Assembly: GCF_030244015.1 (NCBI RefSeq)
Contig: NZ_JASSYX010000002.1
Location: forward strand, 868,001-932,000
DNA from: Pedobacter ginsengisoli
GTDB lineage: Bacteria > Bacteroidota > Bacteroidia > Sphingobacteriales > Sphingobacteriaceae
DNA length: 64,000 nucleotides
Direction of reading: 5' to 3'
Both the position numbers and the translations under genes were made by a program. A model generated the notes under the pieces. It worked only from the letters and a program-made list of their open reading frames with translations. It was not told the DNA's origin and ran no database searches. Shown piece after piece: positions 25,955 to 35,317 of this stretch. Each line of letters starts with the position of its first letter. Within the stretch, counting starts at the first letter, position 1.

Positions 25955-26578
25955 ATGGCTGAAGGGGAAACAGAGTTAAAAGAGTTATTTAAAGTAATCT
26001 CCCTCGGCGATAAAAGGGCCTTTGATTCACTTTTTAAGAATTACTATGTGCTGCTCATCAGGTTCGCCTCGTCGTACCTCAGACAAGAAGAAGATGCTGA
26101 TGAGGTGGTTTCGGACCTATTTGTAAAGTTATGGCTGAAGCGGGTGGAACTCGATAAAATAGTCAATCCCAAAGTATACCTGTATGTGTCTGTGAAAAAT
26201 GCGTGTTTAAATGTCATCAGGAATACAAGTAGAAACAAATTCAATTTGCTGGACGGGAGCCCGGATGAGCAGCAGGCTGCTCCGGTCTATTGTTCGCCCC
26301 AAACGATTATGGAGGATAAACAGCTGCAGGCCAAACTGGACCAGGCAGTTTCGGCCTTACCCGAACAGCGCAGGCTTATTTTTACAATGGTTAAACTGGA
26401 TGGGCTGAAATGCAGGGAGGTAGCGGAGATCCTGAATTTATCGGTACGAACGGTAGAGGGACAGGTCTTTAAGGCGGTCAGGACATTGGCGGATGAACTG
26501 ACTGGTTATCTGGGATATAATCCTGCGACCGCTGCAAAGCATAAACTAAACGTAAATCTGCTTTACTTTTTATTTTAA
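25955..26578 (+). CDS. ECF RNA polymerase sigma factor (locus A)
   Basis: 207 residues. Region 2 (about residues 22-90) includes DSLFKNYYVLLIRFASSYLR and DADEVVSDLFVKLWLKR; region 4 (about 130-185) includes ALPEQRRLIFTMVKLDGLKC and REVAEILNLSVRTVEGQVFK. It is of the FecI-like Bacteroidota type that redirects RNA polymerase to uptake genes when freed by its FecR partner. The C-terminal tail after residue 185 is longer than in loci B and C and ends LLYFLF. The FecR gene follows after 56 bases, and the receptor 5 bases later, making a compact signalling unit. Confidence 0.92.
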   Translation: MAEGETELKELFKVISLGDKRAFDSLFKNYYVLLIRFASSYLRQEEDADEVVSDLFVKLWLKRVELDKIVNPKVYLYVSVKNACLNVIRNTSRNKFNLLDGSPDEQQAAPVYCSPQTIMEDKQLQAKLDQAVSALPEQRRLIFTMVKLDGLKCREVAEILNLSVRTVEGQVFKAVRTLADELTGYLGYNPATAAKHKLNVNLLYFLF

Positions 26579-26634
26579 ACGGCCATAGGTAGTTCTGCTG
26601 CGGCTGTTGTCCTTTAGGTATTAACATAGAAATC

Positions 26635-27660
26635 ATGAAGAGGGATGCTTTTTTAAAATTATTGACCCGTAAGCTCAATGCCGGTCTTTCGCCTTCAGAA
26701 TCACGGGAATTTTATGATGCGGTAAATTCCAATGCGGAGTTTCGGCGGCTTGATGAAGAACTGACGAAATATTTTAAGGTCAATAATGCGCTTGCTTCCG
26801 GCATTGGTAATGAGTATAATTTAGATGACAAGCTTCAGCTGATCTGGAAATCAATTGATGCACATGAAGATAAGTTTGCAAATTTGAAGGTCAGTCATTT
26901 TAACAGATATGCTCGTGTACTGAAGATAGCTGCCGTTGTTTTTATTTTGTTGGCCGGAGGACTTATGTTCTTTAAATATCAAAGGGAAGAACCGCAGGAA
27001 AATACCATATTGGTCAATTCGGGAAATCAAAAAGTATTCATGACGCTTGAAGACGGAACCAAAGTCTGGCTAAACCGGCAGTCTTCTGTTACTTATAATG
27101 AAGATTTTGGTAAGGTAAGCCGAAAAATCTCGCTGAAGGGTGAAGCTTTTTTTGATGTGGCCAGGAATCCGGGCCTGCCTTTGTCAATTGATGCAGGCCG
27201 GATTAACATTAATGTTAAGGGTACGGCTTTTAATGTGAAGGCTTATGGACAGACGAAAAATATAGAAATAGCACTTATAAGAGGGCTCGTAGAGCTGACT
27301 GATCATCAGGAAAAGATAAAAAGCATCGTGCTTAAGCCCAATGAGAAGTTTGTTTTTATACCGGGAAACGGTCTGGGTCAGGAGCAATATCAAGTCCTGA
27401 AAATGAATGGGGAACTGAAAAATACTGATGTTAAATGGACGCAGGATACTTTGGTGTTTAAAAAGGAAAAACTGAAAGATCTTGCGCTGCACCTGGAGGT
27501 CAGGTACAATGTAAAGATAGAAATCCAGAACGAACAGCTGAAAGATAAGCGGTTCAGCGGATTGTTCAGGTCGGAGCCGCTCAGAGACGCGCTTGAAGCT
27601 TTAAAGCTTTCCTATCCATTGGATTATCAGATCACCGATCAAAAAGTCATTATAAAATAG
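26635..27660 (+). CDS. FecR-family anti-sigma factor (locus A)
   Basis: 341 residues. A cytoplasmic sigma-binding N-terminus (about residues 1-95) is followed by one membrane helix (ARVLKIAAVVFILLAGGLMFF, near 100-118), the periplasmic FecR domain (TLEDGTKVWLNRQSSVTYNE, ISLKGEAFFDVARNPGLP, VKGTAFNVKAYGQTKNIEIA) and the DUF4974 C-terminal domain that contacts the receptor (RFSGLFRSEPLRDALEALKL). The protein holds the sigma factor until the receptor signals. The length is normal. It is paired with the sigma factor upstream and the STN receptor, whose start is only 5 bases downstream. Confidence 0.92.
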   Translation: MKRDAFLKLLTRKLNAGLSPSESREFYDAVNSNAEFRRLDEELTKYFKVNNALASGIGNEYNLDDKLQLIWKSIDAHEDKFANLKVSHFNRYARVLKIAAVVFILLAGGLMFFKYQREEPQENTILVNSGNQKVFMTLEDGTKVWLNRQSSVTYNEDFGKVSRKISLKGEAFFDVARNPGLPLSIDAGRININVKGTAFNVKAYGQTKNIEIALIRGLVELTDHQEKIKSIVLKPNEKFVFIPGNGLGQEQYQVLKMNGELKNTDVKWTQDTLVFKKEKLKDLALHLEVRYNVKIEIQNEQLKDKRFSGLFRSEPLRDALEALKLSYPLDYQITDQKVIIK

Positions 27661-27665
27661 GCCAG

Positions 27666-30314
27666 ATGAACTATAGAGTATTAAGTGCTATTTTACTGGC
27701 AATATTTGTTTCGTTATCGGCGATAGCGCAAAACAAACGCATTTCAATCGGGGTAAAGGCACAGCCCATTAAAAAAGTACTGCAGCAGATCCAGGATGCA
27801 AGCGGATACAGTATTGTTTATAGTGATGATGTAGTTGCTGATTCTATCTATGTGAGTATAGATGCGAAACAGAAATCTGTTGCTGAAATATTGAATGAAA
27901 CACTTCCTGATAAAAGGCTTTTTTATAAAATGATTTCTGAAAACCTGATTGTTATCGGTGGCAGGACATTGCGTGCAGCTGACCGGAAAAGCGCGGGTTC
28001 TGTTTTGGTACAGGGCCGGCTGACGGACGAGTCAGATAAGCCGGTATCATTTGCGTCGATCGGACTATTAAAAGACAAGACTTACCTGAGCGGGAGCACA
28101 AGTGATGAAAACGGTTATTTCCAGGTTAGTTATGCCTTTGAAAATGCTGTCGGGTATGAAATCAGAGTGTCGGGCCTTGGTTATAAGGAGCTGAGCGTCC
28201 CGTTTGTCTATCCGGATACTTCGGCTTTAAAGCACCTGGTTATGAAACAGGAGGAACGGACATTGGCTACTGTAAATGTCACTGCCACACGGCCGGCAAT
28301 AGAGCGTAAGGCAGACAGGTTCATTGTAAATGTTGAGGGCAGTTCGCTGGCCAATGGATTTAACGGACTGGAAGTTTTGCAGAAATCGCCGGGCGTATGG
28401 GTGGGCAGCGACGGTTCGATCACTTTAAAAGGAAACCAGTCTGTTATGGTGATGATCAATGATGTAGTGCAGCGCATGTCATCCGGCGATCTGGCGGAGT
28501 TTCTCCGTAATCTCCGCTCTGAGGATATCAGCAAGATTGAGATCATTTCCAATCCTCCCTCAGAGTTTGAAGCGGCGGGGTCTGGCGGGATCATTCATAT
28601 TGTCCTGAAGAAATCCCGGCAGGATGGCCTGATCGGTTCTGTATCAGTACAATACCGGCAGCAGGAAAAACAGCCTGCTTATGGTACCAACATGTCACTC
28701 AATTACAAATACAAAAGTCTTTATCTTTTTGGAAGCCTTTCTCTCGGTAAGGAGAAGAGTGATTATATAGCCACTAATGACATTACCTATCCGGACCAGA
28801 GCTTTTATTCGAGCCATACCACCAGGTTCAATGACAATTCCAGGGAGTTTTACAGGCTTGGTGTGGCTTATGACCTGTCAAAAAACCAGTCGCTGACTTT
28901 GCAGACGATAGAGACAGAAGGGGAACTCAACCAATATTTTGATACAGAAATTGATTTTACCAGGAGCAGCCGGCCTTTGACGGGATCTGCCAGGTCGGAG
29001 TGGTTCAGGAAACCGTATCAGGGGAGCACGACTTTGAATTATGTTCTTAAACTGGATAGCCTGGGGTCTGGTTTAAAGGTTATTGGTGATTATGTCCGGA
29101 ATACAAAGACTGAACTCAATGATTTTTATTCCCGGTATACGGTTTCTGAAAAGAATTCAACCTTTCGCAATAACACGCCGAATAGCACTAATCTGTACAG
29201 TGTGCAGACCGATTTTACAAAAGTGCTTCCCCGTGATCTTGAATTTAAGGCGGGGCTCAAATTTGTTTCTACTGAACGTGACAACGAGGTGCTGAACGAG
29301 GACCTCATTGGAACAGAGTGGGTTGTGAATAAGCAGCTGAGCAACCATTTTATCTACTCGGAATATCTTTCTATGGCATATGCTTCGATCAATAAGATAA
29401 AGGGGAAAACGAATATCAAATTGGGACTTAGGGCAGAACAGACACGTATGAACGGTGAATCCATTACTTCCGGGGAGCGGTTCAGCAGAAATTATATTGG
29501 ATTATTTCCCTCACTTTTTATCACGCAGCAGCTGGATGAGGAGAAGAAGAACTCCCTTTATTTCAGTTATTCCCGCAGGCTGCAGCGCCCTTCTTTTGCA
29601 GACCTGAACCCTTACAGGCTGCAGTTTGACAACTACCTGACCCAGCTTGGAAATCCGGACCTGCTGCCTGAATATACCCACAAAATAGAATTGGGAAGCT
29701 TGTTCTGGAAGGGGTTTTCTGCAGAAATCTATTATTCACTCACTACCGATAAAATTGCGCAGCTGGCAAGCCCTGTTTCGGATAATATCATTGAGTACCA
29801 GACCCGGAACTTCAGCAACAGCTATGAGTATGGTTTTTCGGTGGATGCGCCTGTTAAGGTCAATGCCTGGTGGACGGTGCGCAACGGGCTGGCTTTGTAC
29901 AATCTTGCGTACCGGCTGGATACTTTCAGGATCAGGCAAACGAGTTTGTATTTAAGGTCTGCGCACGATTTCAGTTTTAAAGGTCTTTTTGATATCGATG
30001 TTTCTCTGGATTATACTTCGCCATATGTCACTGCCAATACCCATCACGCAGACCGTTTTATAACGGATATTGGTATGTCTAAAAGACTGCTCAGCAAAAC
30101 CCTTCAGCTGCGTCTGTATGCCAGCGATGTGTTTAATACATTCAGGGAAAAGAATTATACTACTTATAACAGCACGCGTATCGACTTTTATCAGAAGCGG
30201 CCGACCCGAACATTCAGCCTGACAGTGAGTTATAGCTTTAGTTCCGGTAAGAAATTCAGCAACAAGAAAATCGAGCTGAGTAACGAGGAAGAAAAACGCA
30301 GGTTAGGGAACTAA
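27666..30314 (+). CDS. STN-domain TonB-dependent receptor, outer membrane beta-barrel family (locus A)
   Basis: 882 residues. After the signal peptide (YRVLSAILLAIFVSLSAIAQ) comes an STN secretin/TonB signalling domain (about 25-100, ISIGVKAQPIKKVLQQIQDA), then a carboxypeptidase-like regulatory domain (about 115-200), a plug (NGFNGLEVLQKSPGVWVGSD, IEIISNPPSEFEAAGSGGII) and a barrel of the OMP_b-brl_3 type. The STN domain passes the signal to FecR. Unlike loci B and C it is not SusC-like and has no SusD, so it probably handles a small substrate such as a siderophore, metal complex or peptide; that is inference. The final FSLTVSYSFSSGKKFSNKKI region is followed by a hydrophilic tail. Confidence 0.92.
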   Translation: MNYRVLSAILLAIFVSLSAIAQNKRISIGVKAQPIKKVLQQIQDASGYSIVYSDDVVADSIYVSIDAKQKSVAEILNETLPDKRLFYKMISENLIVIGGRTLRAADRKSAGSVLVQGRLTDESDKPVSFASIGLLKDKTYLSGSTSDENGYFQVSYAFENAVGYEIRVSGLGYKELSVPFVYPDTSALKHLVMKQEERTLATVNVTATRPAIERKADRFIVNVEGSSLANGFNGLEVLQKSPGVWVGSDGSITLKGNQSVMVMINDVVQRMSSGDLAEFLRNLRSEDISKIEIISNPPSEFEAAGSGGIIHIVLKKSRQDGLIGSVSVQYRQQEKQPAYGTNMSLNYKYKSLYLFGSLSLGKEKSDYIATNDITYPDQSFYSSHTTRFNDNSREFYRLGVAYDLSKNQSLTLQTIETEGELNQYFDTEIDFTRSSRPLTGSARSEWFRKPYQGSTTLNYVLKLDSLGSGLKVIGDYVRNTKTELNDFYSRYTVSEKNSTFRNNTPNSTNLYSVQTDFTKVLPRDLEFKAGLKFVSTERDNEVLNEDLIGTEWVVNKQLSNHFIYSEYLSMAYASINKIKGKTNIKLGLRAEQTRMNGESITSGERFSRNYIGLFPSLFITQQLDEEKKNSLYFSYSRRLQRPSFADLNPYRLQFDNYLTQLGNPDLLPEYTHKIELGSLFWKGFSAEIYYSLTTDKIAQLASPVSDNIIEYQTRNFSNSYEYGFSVDAPVKVNAWWTVRNGLALYNLAYRLDTFRIRQTSLYLRSAHDFSFKGLFDIDVSLDYTSPYVTANTHHADRFITDIGMSKRLLSKTLQLRLYASDVFNTFREKNYTTYNSTRIDFYQKRPTRTFSLTVSYSFSSGKKFSNKKIELSNEEEKRRLGN

Positions 30315-30465
30315 GTGACTTTCTGCTTCTGCGATCAGGGCAGCCGGAGTCGGTTGTTCTGCAACTGGAAAGGCCTGATCAGCATGGTTTTGAGAATCCG
30401 AAGTATTCAAACAATCTTTTAATTGAGTCCGCAAAAGGTTATGTTTGTATATATCAATAAACTGC

Positions 30466-30756
30466 ATGGATTTGGACAAAGAGGAATTTAAAAGAACGAT
30501 ACAGAATGGTGAAATTCCAGTGGGATTGCCTTTATTTATACAGGCTTTGTGGCATGATGGAAAAGGAAACTGGGCAAGGGCGCATTCGCTGATCGATCAT
30601 CTTGATGACGCGCAGTCTGCCCACGTACATGCTTATCTGCACCGTAAGGAAGGTGACATCTGGAATGCCGATTACTGGTATCGCCGGGCCGGCAGGAAAA
30701 GACCTGACAACACGCTGGAAGCAGAATGGGAAGATCTGCTTTCCTTATATCTCTGA
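30466..30756 (+). CDS. Small conserved protein with a HAYLHRxEGD...YWYRRA block, linked to the 5-oxoprolinase genes
   Basis: 96 residues from the ATG at 30466; an upstream TTG in frame would add a poor N-terminus. The protein is almost wholly helical with the blocks LPLFIQALWHDGKGNWARAH and HVHAYLHRKEGDIWNADYWY. These recall a tetratricopeptide-like helix pair, and the same signature is known from hypothetical proteins in several phyla. Its role is unknown. It ends 4 bases before pxpB and is on the same strand, so it is co-transcribed and likely related to 5-oxoproline metabolism or transport. Confidence 0.75.
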   Translation: MDLDKEEFKRTIQNGEIPVGLPLFIQALWHDGKGNWARAHSLIDHLDDAQSAHVHAYLHRKEGDIWNADYWYRRAGRKRPDNTLEAEWEDLLSLYL

Positions 30757-30760
30757 GCCC

Positions 30761-31447
30761 ATGAATAAAATCTATCCCCTGGGAGATTCGGCTATAGTGC
30801 TGGAATTCGGACAGGAAATCAGCGAAGAAACGCATCAGCTAATTCATACGGTATGTTTGTTTTTGGATGAATACTCATTTGAAGGCTTTATTGAATATGT
30901 GCCCGCATTCACCACGGTAACCATTTTTTATGATCCGCTGGTTTCAGATTATCAGGCAACAGAATCTCTGCTACAGGAGATGCTGGAGGAGATCGCGGAG
31001 ACGGGAGCTGAGGAAGATACTGCTGTCACTGTAGAAATTCCGGTTTTGTATGGCGGACCTGATCTTTCATTTGTGGCCGCACATGCTGGTTTGACAGAGG
31101 AAGAAGTGATCAATTTGCATACTTCAGGTGAATACCTGGTGCATATGATCGGATTTGCGCCGGGCTTTCCCTACCTGGGTGGACTGAATGAAAAGATCGC
31201 TGTACCGCGGAAGCAAACACCACGCAACAGTGTGCCTGCCGGGTCGGTGGGCATCGCAGGCCAGCAAACAGGGATATATTCCATAGAGACACCCGGAGGC
31301 TGGCAGATCATCGGGCAGACGCCCTTGGACCTGTTTGATGCGGAACGTGAACAGCCTTCATTGCTCAGAGCGGGAAATAAGGTTCGTTTTGTAGCGATTG
31401 ACGCGCTGGAGTTTCAAATGCTGAAAGGAGAAGTTGATGGGTATTAA
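30761..31447 (+). CDS. pxpB: 5-oxoprolinase subunit PxpB (KipI family)
   Basis: 228 residues from the ATG at 30761; longer in-frame extensions lie in the previous gene. It begins NKIYPLGDSAIVLEFGQEIS, then EYVPAFTTVTIFYDPLVSDY and the signature GFAPGFPYLGGLNEKIAVPRK (about residues 130-150), ending with the GWQIIGQTPLDLFDAER block. PxpB, PxpC and PxpA together hydrolyse 5-oxoproline to glutamate with ATP, in the cytoplasm; PxpB carries part of the ATP-using step with PxpC. Its end overlaps the start of pxpC by 11 bases. The gene order B, C, A with the small helical protein in front is a complete operon. Confidence 0.93.
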   Translation: MNKIYPLGDSAIVLEFGQEISEETHQLIHTVCLFLDEYSFEGFIEYVPAFTTVTIFYDPLVSDYQATESLLQEMLEEIAETGAEEDTAVTVEIPVLYGGPDLSFVAAHAGLTEEEVINLHTSGEYLVHMIGFAPGFPYLGGLNEKIAVPRKQTPRNSVPAGSVGIAGQQTGIYSIETPGGWQIIGQTPLDLFDAEREQPSLLRAGNKVRFVAIDALEFQMLKGEVDGY

Positions 31448-32393
31448 GATCATAAAAGCGGGTTTACAAACAACCGTACAGGATCTCGGAAGAACCGGAT
31501 ACAGGAAAGATGGCATCATTGTAAGCGGCGCTATGGATACCCTTGCCTTGCAGATAGGAAATTTACTGCTGGGAAATGAAATGGGCGAGGCAGGTTTGGA
31601 ATGCACACTGCCGGGCCCTAAAATATTGTTTGAGACTGCCCAGCTGGTTGCACTGACCGGTGGGGACATGAGCCCTCTTGTAGATGGGCTGACTGTAAAG
31701 ATGTGGAGGCCCGTGTATGTGAAAAAAGGTTCGGTTTTGAGCTTTGGCGCTGCGGTACAAGGTTGCAGAACCTACCTTACTGTATTTGGTGGTTTTAAGC
31801 TGCATGCAGTATTGGGCAGCTATTCTACCTTTTTAAAGGCTGGGTTTGGCGGTTATAAGGGGCAGGCATTAAAAAATGAAGATACATTGTCTTTTAACAG
31901 GATCTATAAGGGTACTGAAAAGCTGTTCAACTGGTCGCTCGACCTGAAACTTTATCCTGAACTTGATGGTGAAATGATCAGGGTATTAAAAGGGCCTGAA
32001 TATCATTTGTTTACGGAGCAAAGTCTGGCCTTGCTGGAGGAGGAAAAATACCAGATCACTAATGACGCGGACCGGATGGGCTATAGACTGCAGGGCGCCG
32101 CGCTGCGAATGACCGAAGCCAAAGAAATGCTTTCATCGGCTGTTTGTTTTGGAACGGTACAGGTCACTCCGGACGGCTCAGCAATCATTTTAATGGCAGA
32201 TCATCAAACAACAGGGGGCTATCCGCGTGTTTTACAGGTAATCACTGCTGATCTGACCAGGCTGGCGCAAATGAAAAGCGGACAACAGATCCGGTTCAGA
32301 TTGGTTACTTTAGCAGAAGCCAGAGCGGCTTTGCTGCTTAGGGAAAAGCAGATTAAACAATTGAAGCAGGCAATAACATTTAAATACATATAG
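31437..32393 (+). CDS. pxpC: 5-oxoprolinase subunit PxpC (KipA/biotin-dependent carboxylase-like)
   Basis: 318 residues from the ATG at 31437. It starts GIKIIKAGLQTTVQDLGRTG, which is the family hallmark, and later has NLLLGNEMGEAGLECTLPGP, YLTVFGGFKLHAVLGSYST and the C-terminal TTGGYPRVLQVITADLTRLA block. In allophanate- and urea-carboxylase-like proteins the same fold binds the substrate; in bacteria the PxpABC complex cleaves 5-oxoproline. It overlaps pxpB by 11 bases and ends 3 bases before pxpA, indicating tight co-expression. Confidence 0.93.
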   Translation: MGIKIIKAGLQTTVQDLGRTGYRKDGIIVSGAMDTLALQIGNLLLGNEMGEAGLECTLPGPKILFETAQLVALTGGDMSPLVDGLTVKMWRPVYVKKGSVLSFGAAVQGCRTYLTVFGGFKLHAVLGSYSTFLKAGFGGYKGQALKNEDTLSFNRIYKGTEKLFNWSLDLKLYPELDGEMIRVLKGPEYHLFTEQSLALLEEEKYQITNDADRMGYRLQGAALRMTEAKEMLSSAVCFGTVQVTPDGSAIILMADHQTTGGYPRVLQVITADLTRLAQMKSGQQIRFRLVTLAEARAALLLREKQIKQLKQAITFKYI

Positions 32394-32396
32394 ATC

Positions 32397-33182
32397 ATGG
32401 GAAATACAGCAGCTACTGTCGATCTGAATTGTGACATGGGTGAAAGTTTTGGGGTTTATACGATTGGCAGCGATGAGGCCATTTTCCCTTACGTTACATC
32501 AGCCAATATCGCCTGCGGATTTCATGCGGGTGATGCCGCTGTAATGAAGAAAACGGTCCGGCTGGCCTTAAAATATGGTGTGGCAATAGGTGCACATCCC
32601 GGATTACCTGATCTCCAGGGTTTTGGCAGAAGAACGATGGCGATCAGTGCGGAGGAGGCTTATGATATGATGGTCTACCAGATCGGAGCGCTTTATGCTT
32701 TCGCAAAATCTGAAGGGGGATCTTTAAATCATGTGAAACCTCATGGAGCACTCTACAATATGGCAGCTGAAAATGCCGGTCTTGCAGAGGCCATCGCAGA
32801 AGCGGTTTATAAAGTGGATCCGCTGTTAATTTTGTACGGGTTGTCGGGCAGTGAGCTGATAAATGCAGGATCCAAAATTGGTTTAAAAGTAGCCAACGAA
32901 GTATTTGCCGACAGGAGCTACCAGGATAATGGCAAACTGACATCACGTAACCTGGCCAATGCGCTGATCACTGATGAAGATCTTGCGGTTGCGCGATCGC
33001 TCCGGATGGTGAGGGAAGGGCTGGTCACCACGGTGAATGGTTCTGAAATAGCGAAGCAGGCTGATACCATATGCCTGCATGGTGATGGAAAGCATGCGGT
33101 GGAATTTGCCGCCAGGCTTCATACGGTGTTTAAAGAAGCGAATATAGGATTGAAAGCATTGTCTCATCATATGCCTCAATGA
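32397..33182 (+). CDS. pxpA: 5-oxoprolinase subunit PxpA (LamB/YcsF family)
   Basis: 261 residues. The N-terminal [20 protein letters not shown], then [20 protein letters not shown] and [20 protein letters not shown] are the invariant blocks of the YcsF family; a late [19 protein letters not shown] completes it. PxpA is the TIM-barrel subunit that works with PxpB and PxpC to open the 5-oxoproline ring. No transporter is attached to this operon. A bidirectional terminator follows 50 bases downstream. Confidence 0.95.
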   Translation: MGNTAATVDLNCDMGESFGVYTIGSDEAIFPYVTSANIACGFHAGDAAVMKKTVRLALKYGVAIGAHPGLPDLQGFGRRTMAISAEEAYDMMVYQIGALYAFAKSEGGSLNHVKPHGALYNMAAENAGLAEAIAEAVYKVDPLLILYGLSGSELINAGSKIGLKVANEVFADRSYQDNGKLTSRNLANALITDEDLAVARSLRMVREGLVTTVNGSEIAKQADTICLHGDGKHAVEFAARLHTVFKEANIGLKALSHHMPQ

Positions 33183-33232
33183 AGAAAACCATAAACCGGG
33201 GTTGCCTGGTTTGGGTAGATTTTATATATAGA

Positions 33233-33266
33233 AGAGCCTGCCATTACATTCAATAAGGCAGGCTCT
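33233..33266. terminator. Bidirectional rho-independent terminator
   Basis: AGAGCCTGCC (33233-33242) and GGCAGGCTCT (33257-33266) form a 10-bp stem with a 14-base loop, followed by a T-rich stretch on the plus strand and an A-rich one on the other side. It separates pxpA from the convergent secreted gene at 33279-33668. Confidence 0.85.
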
Positions 33267-33278
33267 TTATCTTTAATT

Positions 33279-33668
33279 TTATCCTCTTGGCCTGATGATA
33301 CGTTCAATACCAGGGTCTCTTCTTTCACTTCTGTATTGATAGCGCGATCTGTCTCTCCTGTCATCGCGGTGACGGTAGTGGTGTTTCGGAGCACCGTAGT
33401 ATTTTACTTTATGGCCTTTGTAACGTTTGTAGTGTCTTGGTGCGCTGTAATAAACCGGCGCCGGACGGTAATGTCTGCGTACTGAAACATAGCGCGGGGC
33501 CGGGGCATAATACCGTGTAACAACCGGCCTGTATGCTACTTCCTCGTAATATACCGGGGCCCATCTTGGCTGGGAACCGATACTGACATTGATACTGACC
33601 TGGGCGTGTGCTGTTGTTGCTATTGCTGATGCGAATCCGAGCATCGCCAATAAAATTAATCTTTTCAT
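33279..33668 (-). CDS. Small secreted Tyr/Arg/His-rich protein
   Basis: 129 residues with a signal peptide (ILLAMLGFASAIATTAHAQ) and a low-complexity mature chain rich in Tyr, Arg, Pro and His: RYYAPAPRYVSVRRHYRPAP, PRHYKRYKGHKVKYYGAPKH and HRDDRRDRSRYQYRSERRD. The N-terminal VSINVSIGSQPRWAPVYYEE is like other Bacteroidota exported proteins of this composition. The function is unknown; it may be a cell-envelope basic protein or bind metal. It ends beside the bidirectional terminator and starts about 154 bases from the divergent gatB. Confidence 0.8.
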   Translation of the reverse strand: MKRLILLAMLGFASAIATTAHAQVSINVSIGSQPRWAPVYYEEVAYRPVVTRYYAPAPRYVSVRRHYRPAPVYYSAPRHYKRYKGHKVKYYGAPKHHYRHRDDRRDRSRYQYRSERRDPGIERIIRPRG

Positions 33669-33822
33669 AGAATTAACGGTTTTAGTGTTTGTGTGTTGTA
33701 ATATTAATTTTCAAAACTTGTGCCACAAGTATAATTATGGCTACAATCATGTGTTAATAACGCATAAATGGTTATGTTTGTATCCTTGAATCAACTTTAG
33801 TAAGTAACATTATTGCCTATAA

Positions 33823-35295
33823 ATGAGTACGAAGACAGCAGTTTCTGCATCAGCATATGAATTGGTATCTGGTTTGGAAATCCACGTACAGTTAAATACA
33901 AAATCAAAAATATTCTCGGCAGACAGTGCTGCATTTGGTGCGAAACCCAATGAGCATATTTCTGCAGTCTCACTGGCTTTGCCGGGCGCACTGCCTAAGT
34001 TGAACAAAGAAGTCGTCGCCAAGGCTGTTCGTATGGGCCTGGCACTGAATTGCACTATAAATCAGGTCAATTACTTTGACAGAAAGAATTATTTCTATGC
34101 AGATCTTCCAAAAGGGTACCAGATCACGCAGGACAATAAGCCGATCTGCCAGAATGGTTTTCTGAACGTAACGCTGAGCAATGGTGAAGAAAAGCGTATC
34201 GGCATCAACCGGATCCATTTGGAAGAGGATGCCGGTAAGAGCCTGCACGATCAGGATGACCTGTACTCCTATGTTGATCTGAACAGGGCAGGAGTGCCTT
34301 TGATTGAGATTGTTACCGAACCTGATATCCGCAGTTCTGAAGAAGCGTCGGCTTTGCTGACTGAAATGAGAAAGCTCGTTCGCTTTCTGGATGTGAGTGA
34401 CGGCAATATGGAGGAGGGCAGTTTGCGCTGCGATGCCAACATATCTATCCGTAAAAAGGGTACACTGGAATATGGCACCCGCTGTGAGGTGAAAAATCTG
34501 AACTCGATCAGAAACGTACGCAGGGCAATGGACTTTGAATTTGGCAGACAGCAGGAAGTTCTGGAAAATGGCGGAAAGATTGTGCAAAGCACATTGAACT
34601 TTGATGCCGAACAGGGCACAACATCGCCCATGAGAAGTAAAGAGGAAGCAAATGATTACCGCTACTTTCCCGATCCCGACCTGGCGCCTGTACACATCTC
34701 CGATGAATGGCTGGCACAGCTGAAATTTGATATGCCTGCGTTGCCCGCTGAGATCTGTAAACAACTGGTGCATGATTATGATGTAAATGTTGCAGATGCT
34801 ACATTAATTGCTGAAGACCATGATCTGCTGGCCTTTTTTACAGCGGCTTTGCTGAATGTAAATAATCCCAAAAGCCTGGTAAACTGGCTGACGGGCGCGG
34901 TGAGGGCTTTGCTGAATGAACGAAACATAACGATCGCAGAATTTAAAGTAAGCCCCGGACAGCTTGCAGATGTGATCAACCTGGTGGATGATAAAATGTT
35001 GACCCAGCAGATCGCATTACAACAATTGCTGCCCGCTTTATTGAGCCAAAAAGATACTGAACCTGTGGATGTACAGCAGCTTGCAGCAGATTTAAACCTG
35101 CTGATCGTGGACAATGGCGACGAACTCGTTAAATTTGTAGAGGAAGTGTTGTCCAGATATGAACAGCAGGCGCTGGCTTATAAAAAAGGAAAAAAAGGAG
35201 TGCTGGGCCTTTTTGTCGGCGAAGTCATGAAACTGGCAAAAGGGAAAGCCAATCCCCAGAAAATAAATGAATTGGTACAAGAGAAATTAAAATAA
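33823..35295 (+). CDS. gatB: Aspartyl/glutamyl-tRNA amidotransferase subunit B
   Basis: 490 residues. It starts with the GatB hallmark (LVSGLEIHVQLNTKSKIFSA), then LALPGALPKLNKEVVAKAVR and FYADLPKGYQITQDNKPIC. The central HLEEDAGKSLHD and YVDLNRAGVPLIEIVTEPDI belong to the catalytic cradle, and the C-terminal part (about 340-490) is the helical plus YqeY-like tRNA-binding tail. GatB uses ATP to activate Glu or Asp misloaded on tRNA-Gln or tRNA-Asn and amidates it with ammonia delivered by GatA in the GatCAB complex. gatA and gatC are not here. The next gene begins 22 bases later, so they may be co-transcribed. Confidence 0.95.
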   Translation: MSTKTAVSASAYELVSGLEIHVQLNTKSKIFSADSAAFGAKPNEHISAVSLALPGALPKLNKEVVAKAVRMGLALNCTINQVNYFDRKNYFYADLPKGYQITQDNKPICQNGFLNVTLSNGEEKRIGINRIHLEEDAGKSLHDQDDLYSYVDLNRAGVPLIEIVTEPDIRSSEEASALLTEMRKLVRFLDVSDGNMEEGSLRCDANISIRKKGTLEYGTRCEVKNLNSIRNVRRAMDFEFGRQQEVLENGGKIVQSTLNFDAEQGTTSPMRSKEEANDYRYFPDPDLAPVHISDEWLAQLKFDMPALPAEICKQLVHDYDVNVADATLIAEDHDLLAFFTAALLNVNNPKSLVNWLTGAVRALLNERNITIAEFKVSPGQLADVINLVDDKMLTQQIALQQLLPALLSQKDTEPVDVQQLAADLNLLIVDNGDELVKFVEEVLSRYEQQALAYKKGKKGVLGLFVGEVMKLAKGKANPQKINELVQEKLK

Positions 35296-35317
35296 GAATA
35301 AGAAATAAACAAGCGTT

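Noticed and set aside
30602-30760. N-terminal extension of PxpB
   Set aside because: The extra residues come from the out-of-frame reading of the preceding gene. The family start MNKIYPLGD lies at 30761.
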